This document shows, one piece after another, positions 53,934 to 63,023 of a DNA stretch of 64,000 nt (positions are counted from its first letter, which is position 1; each line of letters opens with the position of its first letter). The notes beneath the pieces are model-generated. The model was given only the letters and a program-made list of their open reading frames with translations. It was not told the origin of the DNA and did no database searches. Origin of the DNA: Bartonella sp. HY328 (GTDB lineage: Bacteria; Pseudomonadota; Alphaproteobacteria; Rhizobiales; Rhizobiaceae); assembly GCF_025449335.1 (NCBI RefSeq), contig NZ_CP104883.1:2844501-2908500 (forward strand), given 5' to 3'. Both the position numbers and the translations under genes were made by a program.

Positions 53934-55373
53934 TCACAAAGATGCTTGCGCGCGTTTTTGTTGTTTTTTGCGACGCCATGGCGCATCAATCAAACAATCT
54001 CCTGCCATGATAGAGCCATAAGGAATAACTTCATCCACAATATCGGCAAGGCCGTAATCCTTTATCTGCTGCTTTACCGCAGCCGCATTTTTATAGGCAG
54101 ATGGCAATTCTGACACATCAGGATGACCTGAGAAAAAGCGTACATCAAGCCCTTTTGTTTCGCGAGCGATAATCTCTTTGAAGTGCTGCTCGCCAAGACT
54201 ATCTTTATCGACATTAAACTCAGCACAAAGATTACGCACATGACCAGAGCGCGAAAAATTGCGCCCAGCCCCATGAGGTGAAAATCCTAAACCATGATCG
54301 GCATTGCTTCCACGCACGATCAAGATTGGTTCTGCCATATTAAGCGGAATAATGGTCAAATCTGTAGCATCATGCGACCACCCCGAAAAAGCAGGTGTTG
54401 CGCCTTTGGCGTGATAAAATAAACCATCACTCTTGCGGAAAACAAAATTATGCTCATTCCAAAAACGATCATTGACCTTAACACCGAGTATATCAGCTGC
54501 AAGATCGTGAATTGCAAAATGATTTTCTTTGGTCCATTGCCGTATAATCTGCAAGGCAGACCAATATGTATCCCCCTCAACACTATTGGCAGGAATCCAC
54601 GCATTGACGCTTTGGGTTTGCGGTGAGAGTTCTTTGCGAAAACGATCAGCCACCTTCATACCGGTTTTGTAAAGGCGAGCACCAGGCGCGCGCGAACCAT
54701 GATGGGTTACTAAAACGGTCTCTCCTGTGGACTTTAACTGACCAACATAGGCAAAATGATTACCATCGCCCTGCGTTGCAAAATGTTCAATCGCAACACT
54801 TTGCTGCTTTTCAAGATAAATATTATTAGCAAAATCTTGCATGACCTTATTGCTTGGGCGAATTTGATTGCCCCGCTCACGTCCACCTGGCCCAAAATGG
54901 GTTACCTTATGCACTGCATTTAACAAATCTGCTGGTGCAACTCCTTTAAACACCGAAATTGCAAGCGAACAACAAATATCAGCAGAATGCATACCGGGGT
55001 GGATCGCTTCAGACGCAACAATGCCACCAACGGGAATTTCACCAGCTGATCCGGTGGGACAAGCATCTGGCATGATAGCTGCTGCTTTCACCACGGGTGT
55101 CTCGATCAAGGATTGCATAGAGGCAATAACCTTGTCGATATTTTCTTGTTCAAATTCATTTTCAGCCCGAATATTAATATGAAGCGACACATCACTTACA
55201 TCTTGCAAGCCAATAGTTGGAGGAGGCGCAAAAGCAAGAGCAGCAGCCAAGGCTTGTTCACGTGTGGCGCCTTGTTGTAAAATGGCGTTTCCTGCTTCAA
55301 GAGCTTTTGCAAACCATTTCCCGCTTTGCTGCCCAGCTGCAATTAAATCTTTTCCATCCAAAATATCAGTCAT
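53934..55373 (-). CDS. rtcB: RtcB family RNA ligase/repair protein
   Basis: A 479-residue RtcB-type ligase, which joins 2',3'-cyclic phosphate or 3'-phosphate RNA ends to 5'-OH ends using GTP and Mn2+. The active-site residues are in place: Cys in DICCSL (134/135), Asn205-His206 in GDGNHF, His224 in HHGSR, His308 in EHNF, and the guanylylated His367 in SPHGAGR. The DICCSL site differs from the usual DIGCGM, and the N-terminal part is divergent, so it belongs to a side branch of the family. No archease or RtcA gene is adjacent. Biological role in this organism is unknown. Confidence 0.85.
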   Translation of the reverse strand: MTDILDGKDLIAAGQQSGKWFAKALEAGNAILQQGATREQALAAALAFAPPPTIGLQDVSDVSLHINIRAENEFEQENIDKVIASMQSLIETPVVKAAAIMPDACPTGSAGEIPVGGIVASEAIHPGMHSADICCSLAISVFKGVAPADLLNAVHKVTHFGPGGRERGNQIRPSNKVMQDFANNIYLEKQQSVAIEHFATQGDGNHFAYVGQLKSTGETVLVTHHGSRAPGARLYKTGMKVADRFRKELSPQTQSVNAWIPANSVEGDTYWSALQIIRQWTKENHFAIHDLAADILGVKVNDRFWNEHNFVFRKSDGLFYHAKGATPAFSGWSHDATDLTIIPLNMAEPILIVRGSNADHGLGFSPHGAGRNFSRSGHVRNLCAEFNVDKDSLGEQHFKEIIARETKGLDVRFFSGHPDVSELPSAYKNAAAVKQQIKDYGLADIVDEVIPYGSIMAGDCLIDAPWRRKKQQKRAQASL

Positions 55374-55811
55374 TTTAAAATCCTTCCAATGGCTTCACAC
55401 GAGAATTATATTTTCGTAAAGATGAGAGACAAAAACATAACTCTATGCCGGTTAATAATTGTATATTTACAAGAACCGTGCCAAGTTGCATAAAACGAAT
55501 AAAAAATTACAAATATATTTTTTAAATATTTGATTTTTAATAATATTTTTACATAAAGTTGAGAAATAAAAATTATAACGCATTATACAAATTTGCCAAT
55601 AAAATATCTGAAATTCTAAGAATATAGAAATTTTTATAAATATTAATTAAGACTAAAAGTCTTTACCGATAAAAAATAAGGACTGTATTTATTTAGCGCA
55701 AAATGCCGCAAGCAAGTGAATTTTGATTTAAAAACTTGCCATTCAGCTTTGAGCATTTTATGAACTAATATATCAAGATTTTATAAGGTCTCTAAGATAT
55801 AAGGATCTGCC
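55374..55811. other. AT-rich divergent region
   Basis: About 440 very AT-rich bases between rtcB and a small membrane-protein gene. Nothing but unassigned promoters. Confidence 0.4.
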
Positions 55812-56309
55812 ATGTCCCATTATGAAAAAGACAATGACCCACGTTTTCACAAAGGCAGCCCCGTTGCACCCTTTATTTTTATGGTCCTATTCATCCTATT
55901 TATTTATTCACCCTTGCTTATAGGGCTGCTTTTAGTTGCTCGCTGGATTATTGATGCCAACAATCTCACTTTCTTTCTTAATCTTGGCACCTTAGGTGAT
56001 CTATTAATGCTATTCATCGTTATGGCAAGTTGGATTTTGATTGTTCTTAGCCTTTCGATCATACCTTATTTGGTCTTACGATCAAAAGGGCGGTTTATTT
56101 TAGCTGAAAAAGTTGCGGTGGTTATTAGACTATTGCTGTTCCATATCTTTGCATTTCCCTTTATTTGTTGGCGGATGGTGCGCAATAACTCACCAAAATT
56201 GCGAAGCCGCTATCGGCAAAAATTAAAAGCCATGGTCAAAGGAAAAAAAATGCAAGAGCGTAAAATAGAACGCCTTGCACGCATGCAAGACAAATTACGC
56301 TCGGTCTAA
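55812..56309 (+). CDS. Small membrane protein of unknown function
   Basis: A 165-residue protein with three hydrophobic helices (about 20-42, 56-85 and 95-125) and a strongly basic C-terminal tail (KLRSRYRQKLKAMVKGKKMQERKIERLARM), predicted cytosolic. AAGGA precedes the ATG. No family recognised. It lies 64 bases upstream of nnrS on the same strand and may be co-transcribed, which would tie it to nitric oxide or copper/heme handling. Confidence 0.7.
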   Translation: MSHYEKDNDPRFHKGSPVAPFIFMVLFILFIYSPLLIGLLLVARWIIDANNLTFFLNLGTLGDLLMLFIVMASWILIVLSLSIIPYLVLRSKGRFILAEKVAVVIRLLLFHIFAFPFICWRMVRNNSPKLRSRYRQKLKAMVKGKKMQERKIERLARMQDKLRSV

Positions 56310-56373
56310 CGCCTAGCACCATCTCCACAATTAAATTAAATTTTGAACATGATAAGGATAATCGAGGTAGATT

Positions 56374-57564
56374 ATGGCAAGTTCAGCAGAGCAGATCCGC
56401 AAATGGCAGGGCCCGGCGATATTAAGCTATGGTTATCGACCGTTTTTCCTATTTTCAGCTATTTTGGCTCTTTTCGCCCTTATTGCATGGATTTTTATTT
56501 ATGCTGGCGTGATGCAGCTCCCTATAGCCTTAGATCCTATATCATGGCACGCGCATAGTTTCATATTTGGTTATTTATGGGCAGTGGTTGCTGGTTTTTT
56601 ATTAACTGCAGTACCCAATTGGACAGGCCGGCTACCAATTGTCGGTTGGCGACTTATGGGACTATTTTCACTCTGGCTTATTGGCCGCATCGCTATTTTC
56701 ACCTCACTTTATCTTCCCTATTGGGCAACAATCGTCCTTGACCTCGTCTTTCCTCTTGCACTTGCCTATGCAATTGGTCGCGAGATTATTGCTGGCAAAA
56801 ACTGGCGCAATTTAAAAATACTTATTCTTGTTGGCCTTTTAATTATTGCCAATTTGATTTTTGATTATCAAGCCCTTTATGAAGGCTATGGTGCTGGCGG
56901 TATTGGCGCACGTCTTGGTGTTGGCGTTGCTATCATGATGATTGCTGTCATTGGTGGCCGCGTTGTACCAAGTTTCACACGCAATTGGTTAATGAAACAG
57001 GGACAAACCAACCTGCCTGCACCTCATGATAAAATTGACACAATTATCATTGTATTAACTGCATTAACTCTTATCACTTGGATCATTGTACCTAGTAGTA
57101 TCTTCACTGCAATCTTTTGTATCATTGCGGCTGTTGCCAATTTTTATCGGCTGTATCGGTGGCGTGGCTGGCTAACTTTGGGAGAATCTTTGGTTTGGGT
57201 GCTACACCTAGCCTTCTTTTTTATTCCTTGCGGTTTTTTGGCCATTGGTCTTGAAATATTTGGTTTTTTGCCTGGCGGCATTGCTCCTGTCCAGCATTTA
57301 TGGATGGCAGGCGCTATAGGCCTTATGACACTTGCCATCATGTCAAGGGCAAGTCTTGGTCATTCTGGCCGCACACTTCATGCAACTAAATTTGTCACCA
57401 GCCTTTATATCGCGCTGTTCATTTCTGTTTTTCTACGGATGCTATCTGGTTTAATGGAAAATAATGTTTCCCTATTACACCTTTCGGCAACTTTATGGAT
57501 TTTTGCTTTTGGTGGCTTTATCATCGCCTATTGGAACATTTTAACCAAGCCAAGATTGCAATAA
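56374..57564 (+). CDS. nnrS: NnrS family heme/copper membrane protein
   Basis: A 396-residue polytopic protein with about twelve helices. NnrS landmarks are LSYGYRPFFLFSAI near the start, DPISWHAHSFIFGYLWAVVAGFLLTAVPNWTGRLP, GGRVVPSFTRNWL, and VQHLWMAGAIGLMTLAIMSRASLGHSGR. The conserved His residues are heme/copper ligand candidates. NnrS helps cells tolerate nitric oxide during denitrification. nirK lies 4 kb upstream, so the two probably serve the same pathway, although DUF2125, rtcB and a membrane-protein gene separate them. Confidence 0.92.
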   Translation: MASSAEQIRKWQGPAILSYGYRPFFLFSAILALFALIAWIFIYAGVMQLPIALDPISWHAHSFIFGYLWAVVAGFLLTAVPNWTGRLPIVGWRLMGLFSLWLIGRIAIFTSLYLPYWATIVLDLVFPLALAYAIGREIIAGKNWRNLKILILVGLLIIANLIFDYQALYEGYGAGGIGARLGVGVAIMMIAVIGGRVVPSFTRNWLMKQGQTNLPAPHDKIDTIIIVLTALTLITWIIVPSSIFTAIFCIIAAVANFYRLYRWRGWLTLGESLVWVLHLAFFFIPCGFLAIGLEIFGFLPGGIAPVQHLWMAGAIGLMTLAIMSRASLGHSGRTLHATKFVTSLYIALFISVFLRMLSGLMENNVSLLHLSATLWIFAFGGFIIAYWNILTKPRLQ

Positions 57565-57574
57565 ATTTAAATTT

Positions 57575-58051
57575 TTACCGCTTAACACAGGTAACACGAC
57601 CAACAGAGGCTTTTCTTTTAAGCCTCTTTTTTATTTTTTGAATAAGTGAATCACAGCTAAACGCTGCAAACATTGATAATAGACAATAGGGCAAACAAAA
57701 AACACAAGCTAAAAAAAATGCATATTCTGCATGATACTTAAAATGAGCACCCCCCAACACAAGAAGAAAACAACCGACAAGCATGATTAAAAAGCGCGTC
57801 ACTTCATTTAATTTACCGGTATTCATGGAATAAAATTTCAAGCAAACAGCTAAAAATGCAACCGGTCCACCAATTATATAGCCAACACATAATGCACTAA
57901 TCATTGTGATAAAAAACAGCGCAATCCCCTCAAGACTGAAACTTAAAAGTGGCACCACTGAAAAAAATACAATAAATGGTAATGTTCCAATCAATGGCCC
58001 AATCACTATATAAATAAAAAACACCAAAAGATATTCTTTAAAAACTTTCAT
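57575..58051 (-). CDS. Small polytopic membrane protein, unknown
   Basis: A 158-residue protein with about four hydrophobic helices (YLLVFFIYIVIGPLIGTLPF, GIALFFITMISALCVGYII, FLIMLVGCFLLVLGG, YAFFLACVFCLPYCLLSMF) and a basic Lys/Arg-rich C terminus (KKRLKRKASVGRVTCVKR). It has several cysteines. I do not recognise a family. Convergent with nnrS (10 bases apart). A 106-base repeat lies 47 bases upstream of its start. Confidence 0.65.
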   Translation of the reverse strand: MKVFKEYLLVFFIYIVIGPLIGTLPFIVFFSVVPLLSFSLEGIALFFITMISALCVGYIIGGPVAFLAVCLKFYSMNTGKLNEVTRFLIMLVGCFLLVLGGAHFKYHAEYAFFLACVFCLPYCLLSMFAAFSCDSLIQKIKKRLKRKASVGRVTCVKR

Positions 58052-58098
58052 GCTTTCCTCAAGAAGAAATGATCTATTAATTTATCATAAGCAATAAT

Positions 58099-58204
58099 CT
58101 AGAGCGTTTTCCGAAAAGTGTGAAGCGGTTTTCGGACAAAAAACGCGGTGTAAACAATGGATTAGAGCGCCGATCTGATCCGATCAGATCGAAATACGCT
58201 CTAG
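58099..58204. repeat. 106-bp dispersed palindromic repeat, copy 2 (RIME-like)
   Basis: Same length and order as copies 1 and 3. Ends are CTAGAGCG / CGCTCTAG, an exact eight-base inverted repeat. The second hairpin is a nine-pair stem GATCTGATC / GATCAGATC with a one-base loop. It lies between the divergent membrane-protein gene and fhs. Confidence 0.88.
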
Positions 58205-58316
58205 TTCATAAATATTGATTAGCAAAGCGAATAGTATTCTAACTGCGCGCATTATCCTATATAGTTTTTTTCAACTATTTGAATGATAAACAATCCTAAA
58301 CTTAAAGGGACAGTTC

Positions 58317-59993
58317 ATGAAGCAATTGAGTGATATTGAAATAGCACGCAGTGCTAATAAAAAAGCAATTGGTGACATTGCTGCTAAAATTGGACTGACC
58401 GCACAAGATATATTGCCCTTTGGTCACGATAAGGCAAAACTTACAAAAAAAACGATCGAGAATTTGCCACAGCGTGATAATTCTCATCTTATTTTAGTGA
58501 CCGCTATCAATCCCACCCCCGCTGGTGAAGGTAAAACCACCACTTCGATCGGCATTGCCGATGGCCTTAATGCCATAGGCAAAAAAACAATGCTAGCCTT
58601 GCGTGAACCTTCCCTTGGCCCTTGCTTTGGCACGAAAGGCGGCGCCGCTGGCGGTGGCCATGCGCAACTTATTCCAATGGAAGATATTAATCTCCATTTC
58701 ACTGGCGATTTTCATGCAATTACATCGGCGCATAATCTTCTTGCCGCATTAATCGATAATCATATCTATTGGGGCAATAATTTACAAATTGACAGCCGCC
58801 GCATCATGTGGCGCCGCGTTATGGATATAAATGAGCGGGCTTTACGTGATATTGTTGTTGGCCTTGGCGGTGTAAGCAACGGCTTTAGCCATCAAAGTGG
58901 TTTTGATATTACGGTAGCTTCAGAAATCATGGCAATATTTTGCCTTGCTGAAAGCCTCGATGATCTGATGATTAGGCTTGGCAATATTGTGGTAGCTTAC
59001 AATTTTAAAAAGGAACCTATTTACGCCCGCGATCTTGATGCCCAAGGTGCAATGGGGGTTTTGCTTAAAGATGCATTTTTGCCAAATCTTGTGCAAACGC
59101 TCGAAAATAACCCTGCGCTTGTCCATGGTGGGCCTTTTGCCAATATCGCCCATGGCTGCAACTCAGTTATTGCTACTAAAACTGCATTGAAACTTGCCGA
59201 TTATGTGGTGACAGAAGCTGGTTTTGGCGCGGATCTAGGTGCGGAGAAATTTCTCGATATTAAATGTCGTTTAGCCAAATTGCAGCCATCAGCCATTGTA
59301 ATTGTAGCAACGATCCGCGCCCTTAAAATGAATGGTGGCATTGCCAAAGCTGATCTTAACCTTAAAAATATTGAAGCTGTCCGCCTTGGCGCAGGAAATC
59401 TTATTCGCCATATCAACAATATGCAAAGCTATGGAGTTCCGGTTATTGTTGCCATTAACCATTTTTATCAAGATAGCGATGAAGAAATTGACACTTTGCG
59501 CGGCATTGTTGAAAAATTGGGTGTCGAAGCTATACCATGCCGCCATTTTGAACTTGGATCGAAGGGCACTGTTGAAATTGCAGAAAAGCTAGTAGCATTA
59601 ATTGATACTCAACCTTCAAACTTCCACGTTCTTTATGAAGATAACATACCGCTTATTGATAAGATTAACAAAATTGTCACCGATATTTATGGTGGTGAAA
59701 AAGCAATTATCAGCGATAAAATTAAACAACAACTTTTAGAATATGAACAAGCAGGCTATGGTCATTTTCCTGTTTGCATGGCTAAAACCCAATATTCTTT
59801 TTCCTCCGATCCCAATTTGCGTGGTGCGCCTAGCGGATTTGATATCCCTGTGCGCGAAATACGCTTAGCAGCTGGGGCGGGCTTTATTGTTGTTATATGC
59901 GGTGAGATTATGACTATGCCGGGGCTTCCATCAAAGCCAGCAGCGGAGCATATTTATCTAGATAATCAAGGTGAGATTTGCGGTCTTTCTTAA
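58317..59993 (+). CDS. fhs: Formate--tetrahydrofolate ligase
   Basis: A 558-residue enzyme that makes 10-formyl-tetrahydrofolate from formate, THF and ATP. P-loop TPAGEGKTTTSIG (about residues 66-78), then REPSLGPCFGTKGGAAGGGHAQ, DFHAITSAHNLLAALIDNHI, VTEAGFGADLGAEKFLDIKCR and the C-terminal GAGFIVVICGEIMTMPGLP. Length matches the family. GGGACAG precedes the ATG. It supplies one-carbon units for purine and fMet synthesis; it can also run in reverse. Confidence 0.97.
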   Translation: MKQLSDIEIARSANKKAIGDIAAKIGLTAQDILPFGHDKAKLTKKTIENLPQRDNSHLILVTAINPTPAGEGKTTTSIGIADGLNAIGKKTMLALREPSLGPCFGTKGGAAGGGHAQLIPMEDINLHFTGDFHAITSAHNLLAALIDNHIYWGNNLQIDSRRIMWRRVMDINERALRDIVVGLGGVSNGFSHQSGFDITVASEIMAIFCLAESLDDLMIRLGNIVVAYNFKKEPIYARDLDAQGAMGVLLKDAFLPNLVQTLENNPALVHGGPFANIAHGCNSVIATKTALKLADYVVTEAGFGADLGAEKFLDIKCRLAKLQPSAIVIVATIRALKMNGGIAKADLNLKNIEAVRLGAGNLIRHINNMQSYGVPVIVAINHFYQDSDEEIDTLRGIVEKLGVEAIPCRHFELGSKGTVEIAEKLVALIDTQPSNFHVLYEDNIPLIDKINKIVTDIYGGEKAIISDKIKQQLLEYEQAGYGHFPVCMAKTQYSFSSDPNLRGAPSGFDIPVREIRLAAGAGFIVVICGEIMTMPGLPSKPAAEHIYLDNQGEICGLS

Positions 59994-60086
59994 GCTCCGC
60001 ATTTTTCCATTTTAAGTTTTAGAAAACAAGTTTTAACAAATAGATTGCTAAGACCTTACAAAATATAGATATGGAGTAACACTATA

Positions 60087-60266
60087 TTATTTGTCTAGAA
60101 GGCGTGCCTCTGATGCCAGCATGATTGGCACGCCATCACGAATAATATAAGCAAGGCGAGCTTTTTGGGAAATAAGCTCTTGCCTTGTTTCATCATATTC
60201 TAGCGTTGCACCCGTTAATGGGCAAACAAGAAGCTCTAACATTTTCCTGTCGGTATGAGAGGTCAT
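60087..60266 (-). CDS. Trm112/UPF0434 family small protein
   Basis: A 59-residue protein, MTSHTDRKMLELLVCPLT..., ending RLLDK. AAAGGAG lies nine bases before the ATG. The landmarks KMLELLVCPLTGATLEYD and RLAYIIRDGVPIMLASEAR are those of Trm112-like proteins, which activate methyltransferases; the C-terminal Cys pair of zinc-bearing forms is missing. It begins 11 bases after the LON-domain gene and must share its transcript. Confidence 0.88.
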   Translation of the reverse strand: MTSHTDRKMLELLVCPLTGATLEYDETRQELISQKARLAYIIRDGVPIMLASEARLLDK

Positions 60267-60277
60267 GAAAAGCTCCT

Positions 60278-60970
60278 TTACTGCAACACGCTATGCCTAT
60301 TTGTATGATTATTGGAATTATGTCCCAAAATTGAACGTTCAGCAATGGCGATTAATGTTTCCGAACGTGTCTTCAAATCTGGCGCTTCCAACAAAGCTTG
60401 CTTTTCCTCCCCACGAAAAGGGGCAAGGGTCGACATGGCATTGATCAATGTTTCATTGCTGGCTTCAAGAATAGTATCCCAATCAGCATCAATCTGGTTA
60501 AATTCCAAATAATCTTGAAATACCGATAAAAATGCTTCGCGATTAATGTCACCTTCTTGTTGACCAGCTATAAGATCATCAAAAAATGGTGCTACCTTGC
60601 AGCGAAGATAAGGTGAGTCTGTAACAACCCGATTAACAACGCGAAAGCGACAAACACCATGCAATGAAATAAGAATATTACCATCACCAACTTCACTATA
60701 GCTTGTGATACGTGCGATACAACCAACATCGCAAAGCCGTGTTCCATTATCAAGAACGGAAATTTGCGATACATTATCCATTGCAGGTTGTACAAGACCA
60801 ACAAGACGATTTGTCCTCATAGCTTCATCTGCAAGACGAATATTTTGTGCCTCATCAATCTGGACGGCTATAAAACCACCAGGAAGCAAAACAACCGATG
60901 CCAATGACAATATTGGCATATTAGTCGGAATATCTTGTGCTGTACGATAGAATGCGTTACCAGCCTGCAT
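60278..60970 (-). CDS. LON peptidase substrate-binding domain protein
   Basis: A 230-residue protein consisting of the N-terminal substrate-binding (PUA-like) domain of Lon without ATPase or protease. I start it at ATG 60968-60970 (MQAGNAFYRTAQDIPTNMPIL) because AAGGGC is well placed before it; the ATG 15 bases upstream abuts its only AAGGA. Landmarks: ILSLASVVLLPGGFIAVQI, GLVQP, CDVGCIARITSYSEVGDGNILISLHGVCRFRV and TLAPFRGEEKQALLEAPDLKTRSETLIAI. Such stand-alone proteins may recruit clients; function is uncertain. Followed by the Trm112-like gene. Confidence 0.9.
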   Translation of the reverse strand: MQAGNAFYRTAQDIPTNMPILSLASVVLLPGGFIAVQIDEAQNIRLADEAMRTNRLVGLVQPAMDNVSQISVLDNGTRLCDVGCIARITSYSEVGDGNILISLHGVCRFRVVNRVVTDSPYLRCKVAPFFDDLIAGQQEGDINREAFLSVFQDYLEFNQIDADWDTILEASNETLINAMSTLAPFRGEEKQALLEAPDLKTRSETLIAIAERSILGHNSNNHTNRHSVLQ

Positions 60971-60985
60971 AATTTGCCCTTTCAT

Positions 60986-61732
60986 TCCTTTTAATAATTA
61001 AGCAAGGCCCCCAAAGAGACCTTAATATTGAAAAAGATCAAATTACAATCACTTTATGTAATAATATGCTTCGTAAATTCAACCATTTAGCTGGTTGATC
61101 TTCTTCATTCTAACAACGCATGGAGCTGGATATAAGTTCCAGAAAATATCCTTAATATTTTTGCTGTTATATAACAATATGATATTATTTATTATAATAT
61201 ATGTAATTAATAATATTATTAATGTAATAAAATAATCTAATAACTAATCACACCATAAAAAAAATAATAAAAATATCACCTCATAGTCGTAAAGATTCCC
61301 AATTTGAAGCAAATATCATTAAAAAAATCTCGATTTTAAATCGATTAATAAAGCGAATCACATTTTCGAGATCTTGCCTGTTTTCAAAACCATTCATATT
61401 ATCAATAGCTTATATAGTATTGGTTAATTTAATAAATATTTTTGCCGGGTCTATTCCAATGGTGATACCTTTATCGGCGGCTGGTTACACTTTCAAAAAT
61501 AAAATGCCATGCTGTGACTTTTTGGCTTGGTCAAGTTTTAAAGTTTAGTCTTCTTTTTAAAATGACTAGCTTGACCGCTTTGCAACTTGAAAATCTAATA
61601 AATTGTTATAATCTCCAAAATTAACCCTTTTAGTAAACGCTGCTTGCAAGTTTGCATCAAGCGATGTGAAAGACCAACAACTAAACTCTTTTTGGGTCAA
61701 AAATAAAATGACACTATTAGGGTGATGACCGA
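60986..61732. other. Long AT-rich non-coding region
   Basis: About 750 bases with no gene I can support. The left part (61170-61290) is almost pure A/T. A minus-strand open frame near 61566-61730 has a protein-like C terminus, but its start falls in the 106-base repeat. Possibly a gene remnant. Confidence 0.4.
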
Positions 61733-61838
61733 TTAGAGCGTTTTTCGAAAAGTGTGAAGCGGTTTTCGGACAAAAAACGCTGTGTAAACAATGAATTAGA
61801 GCGTGGATCTGATCCAATCAGATCGAAATGGGCTCTAA
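61733..61838. repeat. 106-bp dispersed palindromic repeat, copy 3 (RIME-like)
   Basis: Ends TTAGAGCG / GGCTCTAA, extended by ATTAGAGC / GCTCTAAT. First hairpin TCGAAAA / TTTTCGGA region carries one base change from the other copies (TTTTTCGAAAA for TTTTCCGAAAA), second hairpin GATCTGAT / ATCAGATC. It ends 26 bases before the benE start codon, so it forms most of the leader. Confidence 0.88.
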
Positions 61839-61864
61839 TGAGCCAACAAATATTGAGGTGAAAA

Positions 61865-63004
61865 TTGCGCCTATCTCATATAAGTGCGGGCTTCATTGCT
61901 GCAATTGTCGGTTTTGGTGGCACTTTGGCCATTTTAATCCATGCTGCAACAATCGTCGGCGCAACACCAAGCCAAATCGTTAGCTGGGTTAGTGCGCTCT
62001 GTCTTGCGATTGCTTTGTCATCGTTTTTTTTATCTTGGCGTTACCGCATGCCAATCATCACCGCTTGGTCAACTCCAGGCCTTGCTTTAATTGGCGCAAC
62101 ATCAGGTTATGATATGGCGCAGGCGACTGGTGCCTTTATATGTTGCGCCCTTGCTATAACGCTCACAGCCTTCATAAAACCCTTATCGCTTGCTCTTAAT
62201 CATATTCCTGCTGGTATTTCTTCAGGCATGCTTGCAGGCGTTTTGCTTAGCTTTATTATAAAAGCCATGGCCTTAATGGGTAGTGATACCGCTTTTGTAT
62301 TACCGCTTATTATTCTCTTTTTTACGGTTCGACGCTTTCAGCCATCTTTTGCGGTGCTCATTGTTTTAATTGCAGGCCTTATCTATGCCAGCATCAGCGG
62401 TAACATTAATACCATACCACCATTGCAACTATCTTCACTTGATTTTAGCATACCGAGCTTCCAATGGAATGCGCTTATCGGCCTTGCGCTCCCGCTTTAT
62501 CTCGTCACCATGGCATCGCAAAATCTTCCAGGCTTTGCTGTGTTACGTGCTAGTGGATTTGAGCCGCCTATCAAATCTTGTCTTAGTGTAACCGGTATTT
62601 TTTCGCTGATTTCGGCATTTTTATGTGCCTCATCCACCAATCTTGCCGCTATTTCAGCAGCAATTTGCACAGGTTGGGATGCAGGAAAAGATCCTAAAAC
62701 AAGATGGTACTCCGGCATTGCCTATGCTGGCTTTTATTTGATTTTTGCCATTTTTAGTGCATCACTCGTTGCGGTTTTTGCGTCCCTGCCTGCAGCCCTC
62801 ATTGTCCTTATATCTGGCCTTGCCCTTTTGGGTGCCTTTAGCGGTGCGTTAACCCAAGCACTCATTATTGATCGCCAACGCATTGCTGCTATTATAACCT
62901 TTGCAATAACCGCATCCAATATCTCGATATTTAGCATTGGTGCGCCGTTTTGGGCCTTAATGGCTGGTCTTATCATCTATATTATTGGCGAGCCAAAGCA
63001 TTAA
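61865..63004 (+). CDS. benE: BenE family benzoate/proton symporter
   Basis: A 379-residue transporter with about twelve helices. It starts at TTG 61865 with TGAGGTG upstream; no ATG is available before the conserved N terminus RLSHISAGFIAAIVGFGGTLAIL. Landmarks of BenE are ITAWSTPGLALIGATSGYDMAQATGAFI, PAGISSGMLAGVLLSFI, YLVTMASQNLPGFAVLRASGFEPP and GIAYAGFYLIFAIFSASLVAVF. Known members take up benzoate; no benzoate catabolic gene is present here, so the substrate may be another aromatic or purine-like acid. Confidence 0.9.
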   Translation: MRLSHISAGFIAAIVGFGGTLAILIHAATIVGATPSQIVSWVSALCLAIALSSFFLSWRYRMPIITAWSTPGLALIGATSGYDMAQATGAFICCALAITLTAFIKPLSLALNHIPAGISSGMLAGVLLSFIIKAMALMGSDTAFVLPLIILFFTVRRFQPSFAVLIVLIAGLIYASISGNINTIPPLQLSSLDFSIPSFQWNALIGLALPLYLVTMASQNLPGFAVLRASGFEPPIKSCLSVTGIFSLISAFLCASSTNLAAISAAICTGWDAGKDPKTRWYSGIAYAGFYLIFAIFSASLVAVFASLPAALIVLISGLALLGAFSGALTQALIIDRQRIAAIITFAITASNISIFSIGAPFWALMAGLIIYIIGEPKH

Positions 63005-63023
63005 TTGCTCACCTATCGCTCAC

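Noticed and set aside
61566..61732. Minus-strand frame whose C-terminal 55 residues look protein-like
   Set aside because: Its upstream part is the 106-base repeat and there is no start codon with a ribosome site outside it; too little remains to name even as a pseudogene.
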